Notes: a model not told the origin generated them from the sequence alone. Shown: positions 37,378-47,261, counted from the stretch's first letter. The stretch is DNA of 64,000 bases from JANQEU01 sp965228045 (GCA_965228045.1 OZ245789.1:310001-374000), one strand, 5' to 3'. Numbers and translations are program-made.

Positions 37378-37453
37378 AATTCACTTAGAATATTTCTATT
37401 GTCTAAGACAAGATAAAAATGGATACCCCCTAAATTCCAATAAACTTTTTATT

Positions 37454-37461
37454 CAATTTTG
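37454..37461 (+). promoter_or_regulatory. Possible -7 box immediately before uvrA
   Basis: CAATTTTG differs from TAnnTTTG at one position and ends 5 bp before the uvrA ATG. If used, the transcript would be leaderless or nearly so. No clear -33 element is visible. Confidence 0.35.
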
Positions 37462-37466
37462 CGCTC

Positions 37467-40262
37467 ATGGAAATCGACCGCTTTGATCCCAAGCAATTTA
37501 TAGTAATAAAAGGGGCGAGGGTAAATAACCTCAAAAACCTGAGTGTGGCCATTCCCAGGAATAAACTGGTGGTGATCACAGGTCTTTCGGGATCAGGAAA
37601 GTCGTCTTTGGCTTTTGACACACTATTCGCAGAGGGACAGAGAAAGTACGTTGAAAGTTTAAGCTCATATGCTCGCCAGTTTTTAGGTCGTATGGAAAAG
37701 CCGGAAGTAGATTATATAAAAGGTGTCTCGCCTGCCATTGCCATCGAGCAAAAAGTAAATACCCGAAATCCCAGATCTACTGTAGGAACGACAACAGAAA
37801 TCTATGACTATCTGAAATTGTTGTTTGCCAGAATTGGAAAAACGTATTCTCCCGTTTCCGGAGAGGAAGTCAAAAAAGATTCGGTTACGGATGTAGTTGA
37901 TTTTATTCTGTCTCATGATGAAGGCACAAGGCTTACCATCACTGCTCCATTTGTGGTCAAAAAGGGGCGATCAGTAGAAAACGAGCTTAAAATTCTTCTG
38001 AGTAAGGGTTTTACCAGAATTGTTCTTAATGGAGATCTCAAATTCATTGAGGAATTGGAATTATCGAAGATCAAAAAATCCGATGAAATTGAAAATCTCA
38101 TTGACAGGATCAGCGTCTCTAATTCTGAGGAATCAATTTTCAGAATGAGTGATTCTGTACAGACGGCATTTTTTGAAGGGCATGGGGAATGTATTGTAAA
38201 AATTGAAGGAGGAGAGGTTCGAAGATTCTCGGACAAGTTTGAATTGGACGGAATCAAATTTGAAATCCCTACCATTAATCTATTTAGTTTCAACAATCCC
38301 TACGGCGCTTGTCGTCGATGCGATGGATTTGGGCGTATTCTTGGCATAGATCCCGATTTGGTGATTCCGGATAAAAATTTATCCGTGTACGAAGACGCCA
38401 TCGTGCCCTGGAAGAGTGAAACCATGAAAAAGTGGTTGACACCTTTGATCAAGGATGGAATCAAATTTGATTTTCCGATACACCGACCTGTCAATGAGCT
38501 AACGGAGAAAGAATATGAGTTGCTTTGGACAGGCAATGAACTCTTTGATGGACTTAATTCCTTTTTCGAATTTTTAGAGAGCAAATCCCATAAGATCCAA
38601 TATCGGGTCATGCTGTCAAGGTATCGTGGAAAAACGGATTGTCCGGATTGCCGGGGTACCAGACTAAGAAAAGACGCTTCTTATGTCAAAATAGATAATC
38701 TGTCCATCACGGACATGGTGCTACAACCTGTAAATGAATTGGCGGAAACATTCAGAAACCTGAGTATTTCTGATCATGATCGTGAAATTGGATCCCGGAT
38801 CATGAAAGAGATAGAGAACCGGTTAGAATATCTCAACAAAGTCGGACTCGGATACCTTTCCATGAATCGACTGACAAACACACTTTCCGGTGGTGAATTT
38901 CAGCGAATAAAACTCGCTACTTCTTTGGGCAGTGCCCTTGTCGGTTCTATGTACATATTGGATGAACCAAGCATTGGACTTCATCCACGAGATACCGATC
39001 AACTGATAAGTGTACTCAAGTCTCTCAAGGCAATGGGTAATACTGTAATCGTAGTGGAGCATGAGGAAAAAGTGATGGAGGAGGCTGATCAGATCATAGA
39101 CATCGGACCTGCGGCTGGAAGTCATGGGGGAGAACTGGTTTATCAGGGTGATCTCAAGTCAATGAATGGAAATGCCGAAAAGTCTTTTACGGCTAAATAC
39201 CTAAAGGGAGAAGAGGCAATTGAACTTCCAAAAAGGAGACGAAAATGGAATCAGTCTTTTACCATTTCCGGAGCCCGACATCATAATTTGAAAAACATAG
39301 ACGTAGAAATTCCATTGGGGGTTATGACAACCATCACCGGTGTCAGCGGCTCCGGAAAATCAACGTTGGTCAGAAAAATCATTTATCCTGCGATTGGTAA
39401 ACTATTGGGTCTTACCGGTGAGGCTACAGGAAAATTTGATCGCCTGGATGGGGACTACAAAAAAATTGAACACATAGAATTTGTTGATCAAAACCCCATT
39501 GGTAAAAGCTCAAGGTCAAATCCAGTCACATACGTGAAAGCGTATGACAACATTCGTCAACTTTATGCGGAACAACCGGTATCCAAAAAGAATGGATTCA
39601 AACCAGCTCATTTTTCTTTTAATGTTGACGGTGGTCGATGCGAAGTATGTGAGGGGGAAGGGACCGTCAGCATAGAGATGCAATTCATGGCCGACCTGCA
39701 TTTGACATGTGAAAATTGTAAAGGTAAAAGGTTCAAAAAGGAGATACTGGAAGTGAAATATCAGGAACTTGATATTTCGGAAGTTCTGGATCTCACTGTT
39801 GACGAATCGATTGAGTTCTTTAAGGAAAAACAGCCGATCGTTTCCAAGCTAAAACCGCTTCAGGATGTTGGTTTGGGATATGTGAAACTGGGTCAGTCGT
39901 CAAACTCTTTGAGCGGAGGAGAAGCACAGAGGGTCAAGCTGGCTTCATTCCTTGGTAAAGGGAGTGGTGTCTCTAAAAAAGATCATACACTCTTCATATT
40001 TGATGAGCCCACCACTGGACTACACTTTCATGATATCAGGAAATTGCTCGATTCTATCAATGCTTTGATAGACGAGGATAACACGGTTATCATTATTGAG
40101 CACAACATGGAGGTGATCAAGAGTGCGGATTGGATCATTGATCTTGGTCCTGAGGGAGGAAAGAAGGGTGGAAACATCTGTTTCAGCGGACTTCCTGAGG
40201 ATATGATTAAATTAGCCGCCGAAAATTATACTGCTAAATACCTTTCAGAAAAGATAAATTGA
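37467..40262 (+). CDS. uvrA: Excinuclease ABC subunit UvrA
   Basis: This 931-residue DNA-damage sensor ATPase of nucleotide excision repair has a first ATP-binding cassette with Walker A GLSGSGKSSLAFDTLFAEGQ, two-Cys zinc modules (CRRCDGFG region, CPDCRGTRLRK, CEVCEGEG...CENCKGKR), the signature motif NTLSGGEFQRIKLA with the following DEPSIGLHPRD, and a second cassette with GVSGSGKSTLVRKI, SLSGGEAQRVKLA and FDEPTTGLHFHDI. Length is normal. Bacteroidota often carry two UvrA paralogues; this one looks complete. Its TGA overlaps the tpiA ATG (TGATG), so translation is coupled. Confidence 0.97.
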   Translation: MEIDRFDPKQFIVIKGARVNNLKNLSVAIPRNKLVVITGLSGSGKSSLAFDTLFAEGQRKYVESLSSYARQFLGRMEKPEVDYIKGVSPAIAIEQKVNTRNPRSTVGTTTEIYDYLKLLFARIGKTYSPVSGEEVKKDSVTDVVDFILSHDEGTRLTITAPFVVKKGRSVENELKILLSKGFTRIVLNGDLKFIEELELSKIKKSDEIENLIDRISVSNSEESIFRMSDSVQTAFFEGHGECIVKIEGGEVRRFSDKFELDGIKFEIPTINLFSFNNPYGACRRCDGFGRILGIDPDLVIPDKNLSVYEDAIVPWKSETMKKWLTPLIKDGIKFDFPIHRPVNELTEKEYELLWTGNELFDGLNSFFEFLESKSHKIQYRVMLSRYRGKTDCPDCRGTRLRKDASYVKIDNLSITDMVLQPVNELAETFRNLSISDHDREIGSRIMKEIENRLEYLNKVGLGYLSMNRLTNTLSGGEFQRIKLATSLGSALVGSMYILDEPSIGLHPRDTDQLISVLKSLKAMGNTVIVVEHEEKVMEEADQIIDIGPAAGSHGGELVYQGDLKSMNGNAEKSFTAKYLKGEEAIELPKRRRKWNQSFTISGARHHNLKNIDVEIPLGVMTTITGVSGSGKSTLVRKIIYPAIGKLLGLTGEATGKFDRLDGDYKKIEHIEFVDQNPIGKSSRSNPVTYVKAYDNIRQLYAEQPVSKKNGFKPAHFSFNVDGGRCEVCEGEGTVSIEMQFMADLHLTCENCKGKRFKKEILEVKYQELDISEVLDLTVDESIEFFKEKQPIVSKLKPLQDVGLGYVKLGQSSNSLSGGEAQRVKLASFLGKGSGVSKKDHTLFIFDEPTTGLHFHDIRKLLDSINALIDEDNTVIIIEHNMEVIKSADWIIDLGPEGGKKGGNICFSGLPEDMIKLAAENYTAKYLSEKIN

Positions 40263-41020
40263 TGAGAAAAAAGATAGCTGCCGGAAACTGGAAAATGAAC
40301 ACAACCATAGAAGAGGGCCTGAAACTGGCTTCCGAGGTTTCAAATATGGCGAAAGATGAAGTGAACTCTGATGTTGAGGTAATTCTTGGAGTACCCTTTA
40401 CTCACCTTTCGCAGGTGCAAAATGTTCTGAAAGGAACGGAAGTTAAAGTTTCGGCTCAAAACTGCCATCAGGAAGACTCCGGTGCATTTACAGGAGAAGT
40501 TTCATCTGTTATGCTTGACGCAATGAATGTTCCTTATGTCATTCTGGGTCATAGCGAAAGACGTGAATTCTTTGGTGAGGATAATGCTTTACTTGCGAAA
40601 AAAGTAGATGCTGCATTGAAGCATAATTTAAAACCAATTTTTTGCTGTGGAGAAAAACTGGAAGTTCGGGAGAAAAATGATCACTTTGATCTTGTTTCAA
40701 AGCAGGTATCCGAGGCACTTTTTCAGCTTACCGCAGATGAAATGAAAAAAGTTGTGATTGCCTACGAACCCGTTTGGGCAATTGGAACGGGTGTTACTGC
40801 TTCCGCGGATCAGGCACAGGAAATGCATGCTCATATTCGCAAACTCCTTGAAGAGAAATATGGAGATGGTCTGGCCCGGGAAATTTCAATATTGTACGGA
40901 GGTAGCGTTAAACCCGGCAATGCAAAAGAATTATTTTCCTGTGAAGATGTAGATGGCGGTCTTGTAGGCGGCGCCAGCTTGAAGTCACGCGATTTTGTGG
41001 ACATAGCTAAATCATTTTGA
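40262..41020 (+). CDS. tpiA: Triosephosphate isomerase
   Basis: This 252-residue TIM-barrel enzyme interconverts dihydroxyacetone phosphate and glyceraldehyde 3-phosphate. Catalytic residues are Asn9 and Lys11 (AAGNWKMN), His97 (ILGHSERRE) and Glu169 (AYEPVWAIGTG). The phosphate loop LYGGSVKPGN and GLVGGASL are also present. The ATG overlaps the uvrA stop. The following DUF6150-like gene starts at a TTG overlapping its own stop, so the gene sits in a tightly coupled operon. Confidence 0.97.
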   Translation: MRKKIAAGNWKMNTTIEEGLKLASEVSNMAKDEVNSDVEVILGVPFTHLSQVQNVLKGTEVKVSAQNCHQEDSGAFTGEVSSVMLDAMNVPYVILGHSERREFFGEDNALLAKKVDAALKHNLKPIFCCGEKLEVREKNDHFDLVSKQVSEALFQLTADEMKKVVIAYEPVWAIGTGVTASADQAQEMHAHIRKLLEEKYGDGLAREISILYGGSVKPGNAKELFSCEDVDGGLVGGASLKSRDFVDIAKSF

Positions 41021-41349
41021 TCAGCTATATTTTTTTCGCTTTTCTCACATTCCTAACGGAAAACGAAGGACAAAGAAATCCCTATTGTAAAGTATTTGGC
41101 AGTATCTACGAGGTAGAGGAGGCTTATCAAGCGGACTACATAGTGTTTATGGAATCTTCGGAAGCATCCTCGGATGTTATCGTCTATGAGCAATCCAACC
41201 GACTTTATGCCGACAAAGTCGGAATGTGGTACTTCGAAAAAAAGCCGGAGTTTGCATCACATAAAATCTACTTTTCCGATCGGGCGAGAGAAGCACATTT
41301 TTCAGTGTATTTCACGAGATTCGAGTCATTCGCCGGTTGTAATGAATGA
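41017..41349 (+). CDS. DUF6150-like small exported protein
   Basis: The product has 110 residues. The only plausible start is TTG 41017, overlapping the tpiA stop (TTGA), because the signal-like segment ISYIFFAFLTFL follows immediately. The mature part (PYCKVFGSIYEVEEAYQADY, FMESSEASSDVIVYEQSN, KIYFSDRAREAHFSVYFTRF) has the repeated YxVxx/ADYxV pattern I associate with the DUF6150 family. The function is unknown; Cys near both ends could form a disulfide. It overlaps prmA by 4 bp. Confidence 0.65.
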   Translation: MISYIFFAFLTFLTENEGQRNPYCKVFGSIYEVEEAYQADYIVFMESSEASSDVIVYEQSNRLYADKVGMWYFEKKPEFASHKIYFSDRAREAHFSVYFTRFESFAGCNE

Positions 41350-42164
41350 ATTTCACAGGCATCCATATCACCTGCACTGAAGAGGAAACAGAGTGGCTTA
41401 TTGCGGAGTTATCAAATTTGTCTTTTGACACTTTTGAGGAAACGGATGAAGGATTCAGTACCTTTTGCGAGGAGCCTTCCTTTGATCATTCAGCGGTAAA
41501 GGAAATTTTGGATCGCTATCGGATTACCAACTTTGAAATAAAAACGATTCCAAAAGCTAACTGGAATGAACAATGGGAAAAAAACTACGACCCGGTTTTT
41601 ATTGGTGATCAAATCCAGATTCGTGCACCATTTCATCCGTTTAACCCCAATTTTCCAATAGATATCCTCATTACACCAAAGATGTCATTTGGGACTGGCC
41701 ATCATGCCACAACGGCCCTGATGATGCAACAAATGTTGAAAATCGATCTCAAAGATAAAAGTGTATTAGACGTGGGAGCAGGAACAGGTGTACTTTCTGT
41801 TTTGGCTTCAAAGCTAGGCGCAAAAAAGCTTCTGTCAACAGATATAGATGAATGGAGCAAGGAAAATTCAGAAGAGAATTTCTACATCAATCATGTTCAG
41901 TCAGAGGTCCTGCTGGGTAAAATTGATGAATTGGATATTGTGGGAGACTGGGACATTGTTTTGGCAAATATCAATAAGAACGTATTGCTGGAAGAGATGA
42001 GTGTTTACCAACAAAAGATTTCCTTAGGGGGTTATCTACTTTTAAGCGGTTTTTACGTTAAGGATGTACCAGATCTGCTGGGAGAGGCACAATCGTTGAA
42101 GCTGGAGAAAGTCATTGTGTCAGACTTAAATGATTGGGCTTGTCTATTACTTCAAAGGACTTGA
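41346..42164 (+). CDS. prmA: Ribosomal protein L11 methyltransferase
   Basis: The product has 272 residues. An N-terminal substrate domain includes IPKANWNEQWEKNYDPV, followed by a class I methyltransferase domain with MSFGTGHHATTALMMQQM, SVLDVGAGTGVLSVLASKLG (motif I) and DIVLANINKNVLLEE. These are the PrmA signatures. It trimethylates L11 using S-adenosylmethionine. It is the last gene of the uvrA-tpiA-DUF6150-prmA run; a new promoter box follows. Confidence 0.94.
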   Translation: MNFTGIHITCTEEETEWLIAELSNLSFDTFEETDEGFSTFCEEPSFDHSAVKEILDRYRITNFEIKTIPKANWNEQWEKNYDPVFIGDQIQIRAPFHPFNPNFPIDILITPKMSFGTGHHATTALMMQQMLKIDLKDKSVLDVGAGTGVLSVLASKLGAKKLLSTDIDEWSKENSEENFYINHVQSEVLLGKIDELDIVGDWDIVLANINKNVLLEEMSVYQQKISLGGYLLLSGFYVKDVPDLLGEAQSLKLEKVIVSDLNDWACLLLQRT

Positions 42165-42187
42165 TCCGAATTTGGGTGCGGGTTCTT

Positions 42188-42195
42188 TAACTTTG
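42188..42195 (+). promoter_or_regulatory. -7 box immediately before the DDWG-repeat protein gene
   Basis: TAACTTTG matches TAnnTTTG, with a TTG at 42161-42163 as a possible -33 element (24 bp apart, somewhat long). The box ends 5 bp before the ATG, so the transcript may be leaderless. Confidence 0.45.
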
Positions 42196-42200
42196 CAATT

Positions 42201-45200
42201 ATGAAAAAGATCTTTCTGATCTTGATTTCTATCTTATCACTTAATCTACTGGTTAGCGGTCAGTCCGGTTTCTCGGAGGATCCTAATGAGTTTATGGAGG
42301 AGGCTGTGGCAATTTTGCAGTCTGTCGGGAGTGAAGCCTACATGAAGGTGGCCTCGGATTTCAGAAGGGTTTGGACCGGTAACTTTACTACCGAGCATAA
42401 AAATCAGACCATGGAAATAGCCAATCTTATGCGAAAGAAAGGTTATTCCGCCCATCCACATTTTAAACACTTTTTTGCCTACCTGTCATTTGCGGTTTCA
42501 GAAAGGGGAGTAAGACAGCAGGAATTGACGGATGTATTGAAAGTTAATCTCAATGCCTTCAAAACCTTAAACAAGGAAGAGTATGCAAACTTCCTTTTTG
42601 AGATGAGTACATTTTTTGGAGATCGATATCTCCGTCTTTCCAAAAATCTTATTAGCAAAGCCGAAGGGGGTACATTTGACTTTAAAATGGCCGAAGGATC
42701 CATCGTCGAGGAAGAAGAGCCTGAGCCTACGGAGGAGGATATTGAAGCTGCCGAAAATGATGCTTTTGATGCACAATTGGCCAAGAACACGGCGATCGGT
42801 GAAAAGAAATTTCAGGAAGAGCAACAAACCCAACAGTCTCAACCAACCAATGACGGTTGGGGATCCAGCAGCGGAACAGATGACTGGGGAAGTAACAATG
42901 ATGACTGGGGCAGCAATGATGACTGGGGTTCCAACGACGATTGGGGTAGTAATGATGACTGGGGTAACAATGATGACTGGGGCTCAAATGATGATTGGGG
43001 TTCTGGTGGTGGCGATGACTGGGGATCATCCAGTGATGACAGTTGGGGAAATTCAAACGACTCTTGGGGGGCCTCTTCTGAATCTGAGCCTGCCAAACCA
43101 GCAGGTCCGGTCATTCCTGAAAGACAAGTATACGCACCAGTTCAGGTTGACTATGCCGGTCAGCTAAAAGCATTATATAGCCAACCACCCGTTACCGGCC
43201 CGGTAATTGACCTGGATGAGATTGAGTTAAGCATTGTTACCAAATACGATTCTTTGGTTATCTCCAAAGCGAAGGGAAACCATCTGCTTGGTCGCAGACA
43301 ATTTGTAGGGACAGAGGGACAGATTTCCTGGCCGGTTGATAACAAAAAGATGTCAGGGGCCACTGTTTCATTAAAAGAGTTCAATGTCAAAGTAGATCGG
43401 GGTTATTTCTGGACACCGAACGCGACATTAAAATTTCCTGGAAAATTTGAAGGGGAGGTAGAGGGTTCGTTCCGCTTTCGAAGTATACAAAGACCACCCA
43501 GAGCACTCAGCTCATACCCAAGATTCAAAAGTTTCGAAGCCGACCTGGACATAGAAATTGCAGAAAATGTCAAATATCATGGAGGTATAGAGCTTCAGGG
43601 GAATAAAATGTATGGAAGAGCCGAAAGCAAGCAGAGGGGCATTTTATCTATCGAAGATGGAAAGGGGAGAACGGCCAAGTTGATTTCAAGAAATTTCGTT
43701 TTTGAAGATTCTTCAATTTATGCGTCTGATGCAGCTTTTGTCATAGTACATGGGTCCGATTCGATTTATCATCCTTCTGTTGAATTTCAATACAACATAC
43801 CAGGTAAAAAGCTCGTGGCGATGCGATCTAAAAAATACGACGTAACACCATTCAACTCCACTTACTATGATGTGGCGATAGGCGTGGACCAGGTCAAATG
43901 GAGTATGGATGGCGATTCCATTAATCTGAATGTAGCACAAGCCAAAGATTTGTTGGCGGCCACTTTCGAATCCGATAACTATTTCAATCCAATTCGCTTT
44001 CAGAGGTTATCGGGACCTTTTGGTTTTCATCCAATAGTCATAGCAGTAAACTATGCCAATCAATATGACATCCGGGAATTCAACAAACAAGAATTGGCGG
44101 ATATCTATGATGTGGATATCAACCTTATTTCCAGTGCGATGAAAATGATGGAACAGTATAATTTTCTTGAGTATGATGAGCTAAGCGGTCAGGTCTATTT
44201 ACTAGACAGGTCATTCCATTATTTCAATGCATATGCGAAAAAGGTCGATTATGACAATTTATTTATTCCTTCTACGGAAAAATCATTGAATAACGCCACC
44301 ATCCGATTGGACAGCAATCAGATTATGGTCAGGGGAGTGGAGAGATTTTTCATAACAGCAAACTGGAAGATCAGCGTTATGCCGGATTCGGGAAACGTAA
44401 TTTTGAAAGAAGGCAGATCGCTCGGCTTCAATGGTGAGTTGGAGGCCGGAGACTTTGATTACAAAGGCAAAAGATTTCATTTCGATTATGATGAATTCAT
44501 AATGGATATGCCAGAAATTGATTCAATCCGACTGGAAATTCCCTATCCCGATTCAATTGATCATGAACCCGGCGAAAGACTTCCATTGGCCAATCACCTA
44601 ACGGAAACTTCGGGAGTACTCTATATTGACGATCCTGATAATAAAGCGGGTCTGAAAGACATCGACAACTATCCATATTTTATCACAAACTCTGAAGCGA
44701 TTGTATACTTTGATGGCAGAGAGGTTTTAAATGGTGCATATGATAAATCGGTTAAGTTCATCATTCCACCGATGGAGGTAGATGATACGGATACGGACAG
44801 TGCGGCAGCTCTAATATTCCCGGGAAGATTCAATTCCGGAGGCATATTTCCGGATTTTGAAGATACCCTGCACATCATGCCTGATTTGTCTCTGGGATTT
44901 ATACATAATATTCCGGAGGAAGGTTATAATCTATATGGCACACCTGCAAAAACTTATGAGCAGATTTTCCTAAGTAATAAGGGAATACGAGGAGGAGGTA
45001 AAATTGATTTTCTGAATTCCCATATCTACTCAAAGGATTTTATTTACTATCCGGACTCTGTAACGGCAAATGGTGATAGAGGAAGCATAGAACCCGGCCA
45101 GGTTGGGGAAGCCTCATTTCCCCAAGCTCAACTTGGCAAGTTTCGAATGTATTGGTTGCCAAGAAAAGACAGCATGTATCTGCAGACCGTTGGCGAACCC

Positions 45201-47237
45201 TTTAAGTTTTACAATGCTACGGCAGAGCTTACCGGAAAGGCAAATATTACCCAGGGTGGTGTTTATGGATCAGGAGAAATGCTTACAAGGGGTTCATTGG
45301 CCAAATCCAATTATTTGAACTTCGATGAGTTTTCTTACTCAGCTCAACACACCGAGTTTTCCGTGCTTTCGGACGATCCCGAAAAACCAGCTATGGCTGG
45401 AGATGATATTCGGTTAAATTTTGACCTGAGAGAAAACAAGGCAGAAATAAGGCCTGAGCGGACTGGTGTTGCAGCTATTTCATTTCCATATGCCCAGATG
45501 AAAACATCGATCACCAATGCAGAGTGGCTGCTGGAAGATTCAATCATCACGATGACAAAACCGCAGAATGTCCCCATAGAAGATTCATATTTCTACTCGA
45601 CATTACCAAAGCTGGATTCATTGGCATTTAATGGAGAACAGGCCATTTATGACATCAAAAGTTATGAATTGAATATTAAGGGCATCCCTTTCATCGAAGT
45701 GGCTGATGCAAAGATTACTCCTGACAATGGAGAGACCACCATTGGTGCCAATTCAGTTTTGGAAACATTTGAAAACGCTGAATTACTATTTGAATATCCT
45801 AATGCAACGCACAGGCTTAAGAATGGGATCATAAGTATTAAGTCTCGAAATGAGTTTTCTGGAAAAGCCACCTACCAGTTGCCGGTTGAAGGAGACACTT
45901 TTGATATTGAAATGTCCAACTTCTATATGGAAGAGTATTTCGTGTCTGAGGGAAAATTTGATTCTTCGACGGTGGCAACCGGAAACGTTGATGAGGCAAA
46001 TAATCTTGATGTTGCCCCGGGATTTCTTTACAAAGGCTCAATGAAATTGGTAGCACATAAGCAAGCTCTCGAACTGGCCGGTTATGTTAAGCCTGATTTT
46101 CAGACTATACCTAGTCATTTCCATTGGATAGGATTTGAAAGAAATGATGATCAGACCGATGTCATTGTGGATATTGACAATAGTCTTTATGAATCTGGTG
46201 ATCCGGTAATTGCAGGACTTCATTATGGTAATAGTGATGGAAGGATTTACAATACAATGATCGAAAAAAGAATCACTCCAGGTGATGATGATTTTTTCCT
46301 GGCTAAAGGACATTTAAGTTATAATCCGGAATCATCGAACTATCTGATAGAAGACCCGATGAAAACGGCTGGTGAACAGTATTCCGGTCATACAATGATT
46401 TATTCCGATTCTACGCAAACCATTCTTTTTGAAGGGAAAGTCAATTTCATTAATTCTGAACTAAATCCGATTTCAATCAATTCGACTGCTCTTGGAACAG
46501 GAAATAGGGAATCGAATGAATATGAAGTCGATGCTATGCTTGCCATAGATCTGGATCTTACTAATTCCGTCCTTGAAAAAATGTCCATAGATATACTGGA
46601 CATAGTGGAAAGACTTGGAAATGATGTGGCCAACGATCTTTCGCTCGAGTCAATGCTAAAAGTTTCTAATATTATTGGCGAGAAGCCTACCGTGGAGTAC
46701 GAGAAAAATTCACTGAAGGACTATGTCCCTCTTTTGGAAACATCTCCTGAACTACTGAAATCTATTGTGATCTCAGCAGTTGATCTTACCTGGAGCAATG
46801 AAACCAACGCCTGGTACAGTACTTCCAAAATTTCTCTATCCAACTTAAAAGACAAGGACATCAATGCTAAGGTTGATGGCTTCTTGGAATTCAAAAAAGA
46901 TGATACAGGTGGAGATGTCATGAATCTCTTTATGCAGGCAGCTCCGGGTTCATGGTACTTTTTTAATTACCAGGAAAACAGTTTGCTGATACATTCATCC
47001 AATGCTGCCCTGAATACAGAGATCGCTGAGACCTCAAACTACGGAGAAGCCAAGGTCGGTGAACTGGTGCTCATAGCTGGAGAGGAAAATGAAACATTAA
47101 AGTTTATCAATGATTTCAGGAGGGTTTATATGGGAATTGATGATCCCTATAACCTGGTGTACCCTGACGATGTCAGTCTTTTGGATCAACAATTTGAAAC
47201 CATTGAAGATGACGATGATGATGGATTTGGCTTTTAA
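42201..47237 (+). CDS. Giant exported protein with DDWG repeat tract, unknown function
   Basis: This 1678-residue protein has an N-terminal signal peptide (MKKIFLILISILSLNLLVSG). Residues about 20-170 are helical. Residues about 175-215 are Glu/Gln-rich, and about 217-291 form a low-complexity tract of repeated DDWG/DSWG units. The remaining 1350 residues are beta-rich with recurrent short motifs of the type 'YxxxxxF' and 'GNGxL', without transmembrane helices or recognisable catalytic motifs. The C-terminus is an acidic run ending EDDDDDGFGF. The layout suggests a cell-surface or periplasmic beta-helical or beta-solenoid-like protein. I recognise it only as a large Bacteroidota hypothetical. 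Confidence 0.75.
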   Translation: MKKIFLILISILSLNLLVSGQSGFSEDPNEFMEEAVAILQSVGSEAYMKVASDFRRVWTGNFTTEHKNQTMEIANLMRKKGYSAHPHFKHFFAYLSFAVSERGVRQQELTDVLKVNLNAFKTLNKEEYANFLFEMSTFFGDRYLRLSKNLISKAEGGTFDFKMAEGSIVEEEEPEPTEEDIEAAENDAFDAQLAKNTAIGEKKFQEEQQTQQSQPTNDGWGSSSGTDDWGSNNDDWGSNDDWGSNDDWGSNDDWGNNDDWGSNDDWGSGGGDDWGSSSDDSWGNSNDSWGASSESEPAKPAGPVIPERQVYAPVQVDYAGQLKALYSQPPVTGPVIDLDEIELSIVTKYDSLVISKAKGNHLLGRRQFVGTEGQISWPVDNKKMSGATVSLKEFNVKVDRGYFWTPNATLKFPGKFEGEVEGSFRFRSIQRPPRALSSYPRFKSFEADLDIEIAENVKYHGGIELQGNKMYGRAESKQRGILSIEDGKGRTAKLISRNFVFEDSSIYASDAAFVIVHGSDSIYHPSVEFQYNIPGKKLVAMRSKKYDVTPFNSTYYDVAIGVDQVKWSMDGDSINLNVAQAKDLLAATFESDNYFNPIRFQRLSGPFGFHPIVIAVNYANQYDIREFNKQELADIYDVDINLISSAMKMMEQYNFLEYDELSGQVYLLDRSFHYFNAYAKKVDYDNLFIPSTEKSLNNATIRLDSNQIMVRGVERFFITANWKISVMPDSGNVILKEGRSLGFNGELEAGDFDYKGKRFHFDYDEFIMDMPEIDSIRLEIPYPDSIDHEPGERLPLANHLTETSGVLYIDDPDNKAGLKDIDNYPYFITNSEAIVYFDGREVLNGAYDKSVKFIIPPMEVDDTDTDSAAALIFPGRFNSGGIFPDFEDTLHIMPDLSLGFIHNIPEEGYNLYGTPAKTYEQIFLSNKGIRGGGKIDFLNSHIYSKDFIYYPDSVTANGDRGSIEPGQVGEASFPQAQLGKFRMYWLPRKDSMYLQTVGEPFKFYNATAELTGKANITQGGVYGSGEMLTRGSLAKSNYLNFDEFSYSAQHTEFSVLSDDPEKPAMAGDDIRLNFDLRENKAEIRPERTGVAAISFPYAQMKTSITNAEWLLEDSIITMTKPQNVPIEDSYFYSTLPKLDSLAFNGEQAIYDIKSYELNIKGIPFIEVADAKITPDNGETTIGANSVLETFENAELLFEYPNATHRLKNGIISIKSRNEFSGKATYQLPVEGDTFDIEMSNFYMEEYFVSEGKFDSSTVATGNVDEANNLDVAPGFLYKGSMKLVAHKQALELAGYVKPDFQTIPSHFHWIGFERNDDQTDVIVDIDNSLYESGDPVIAGLHYGNSDGRIYNTMIEKRITPGDDDFFLAKGHLSYNPESSNYLIEDPMKTAGEQYSGHTMIYSDSTQTILFEGKVNFINSELNPISINSTALGTGNRESNEYEVDAMLAIDLDLTNSVLEKMSIDILDIVERLGNDVANDLSLESMLKVSNIIGEKPTVEYEKNSLKDYVPLLETSPELLKSIVISAVDLTWSNETNAWYSTSKISLSNLKDKDINAKVDGFLEFKKDDTGGDVMNLFMQAAPGSWYFFNYQENSLLIHSSNAALNTEIAETSNYGEAKVGELVLIAGEENETLKFINDFRRVYMGIDDPYNLVYPDDVSLLDQQFETIEDDDDDGFGF
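42852..43071 (+). repeat. In-frame DDWG/DSWG tandem repeat in the giant protein gene
   Basis: Eight DDWG, one GWG and two DSWG units are separated by Ser/Asn/Gly spacers, mostly 6 residues per unit (GSNDDW). At the DNA level the units are about 18 bp, such as GATGACTGGGGTAGTAA with third-base variation. The degenerate codons mean the repeat is maintained at the protein level rather than being a recent DNA duplication. Confidence 0.9.
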
Positions 47238-47245
47238 TATCTTTG
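47238..47245 (+). promoter_or_regulatory. -7 box of the M20 dipeptidase gene
   Basis: TATCTTTG matches TAnnTTTG exactly. It begins one base after the stop codon of the giant protein gene and ends 16 bp before the dipeptidase ATG. No -33 TTG is visible. Confidence 0.45.
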
Positions 47246-47261
47246 AGCCAAAATGTGATTT

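Noticed and set aside
42852..43071. CRISPR-like array in the DDWG region
   Set aside because: Periodicity is about 18 bp, in frame with a long ORF, and there are no unique spacers of CRISPR length.
42727..43167. Open frames on other strands and phases across the DDWG tract
   Set aside because: They arise from the repeat composition and have no start signals or family resemblance.
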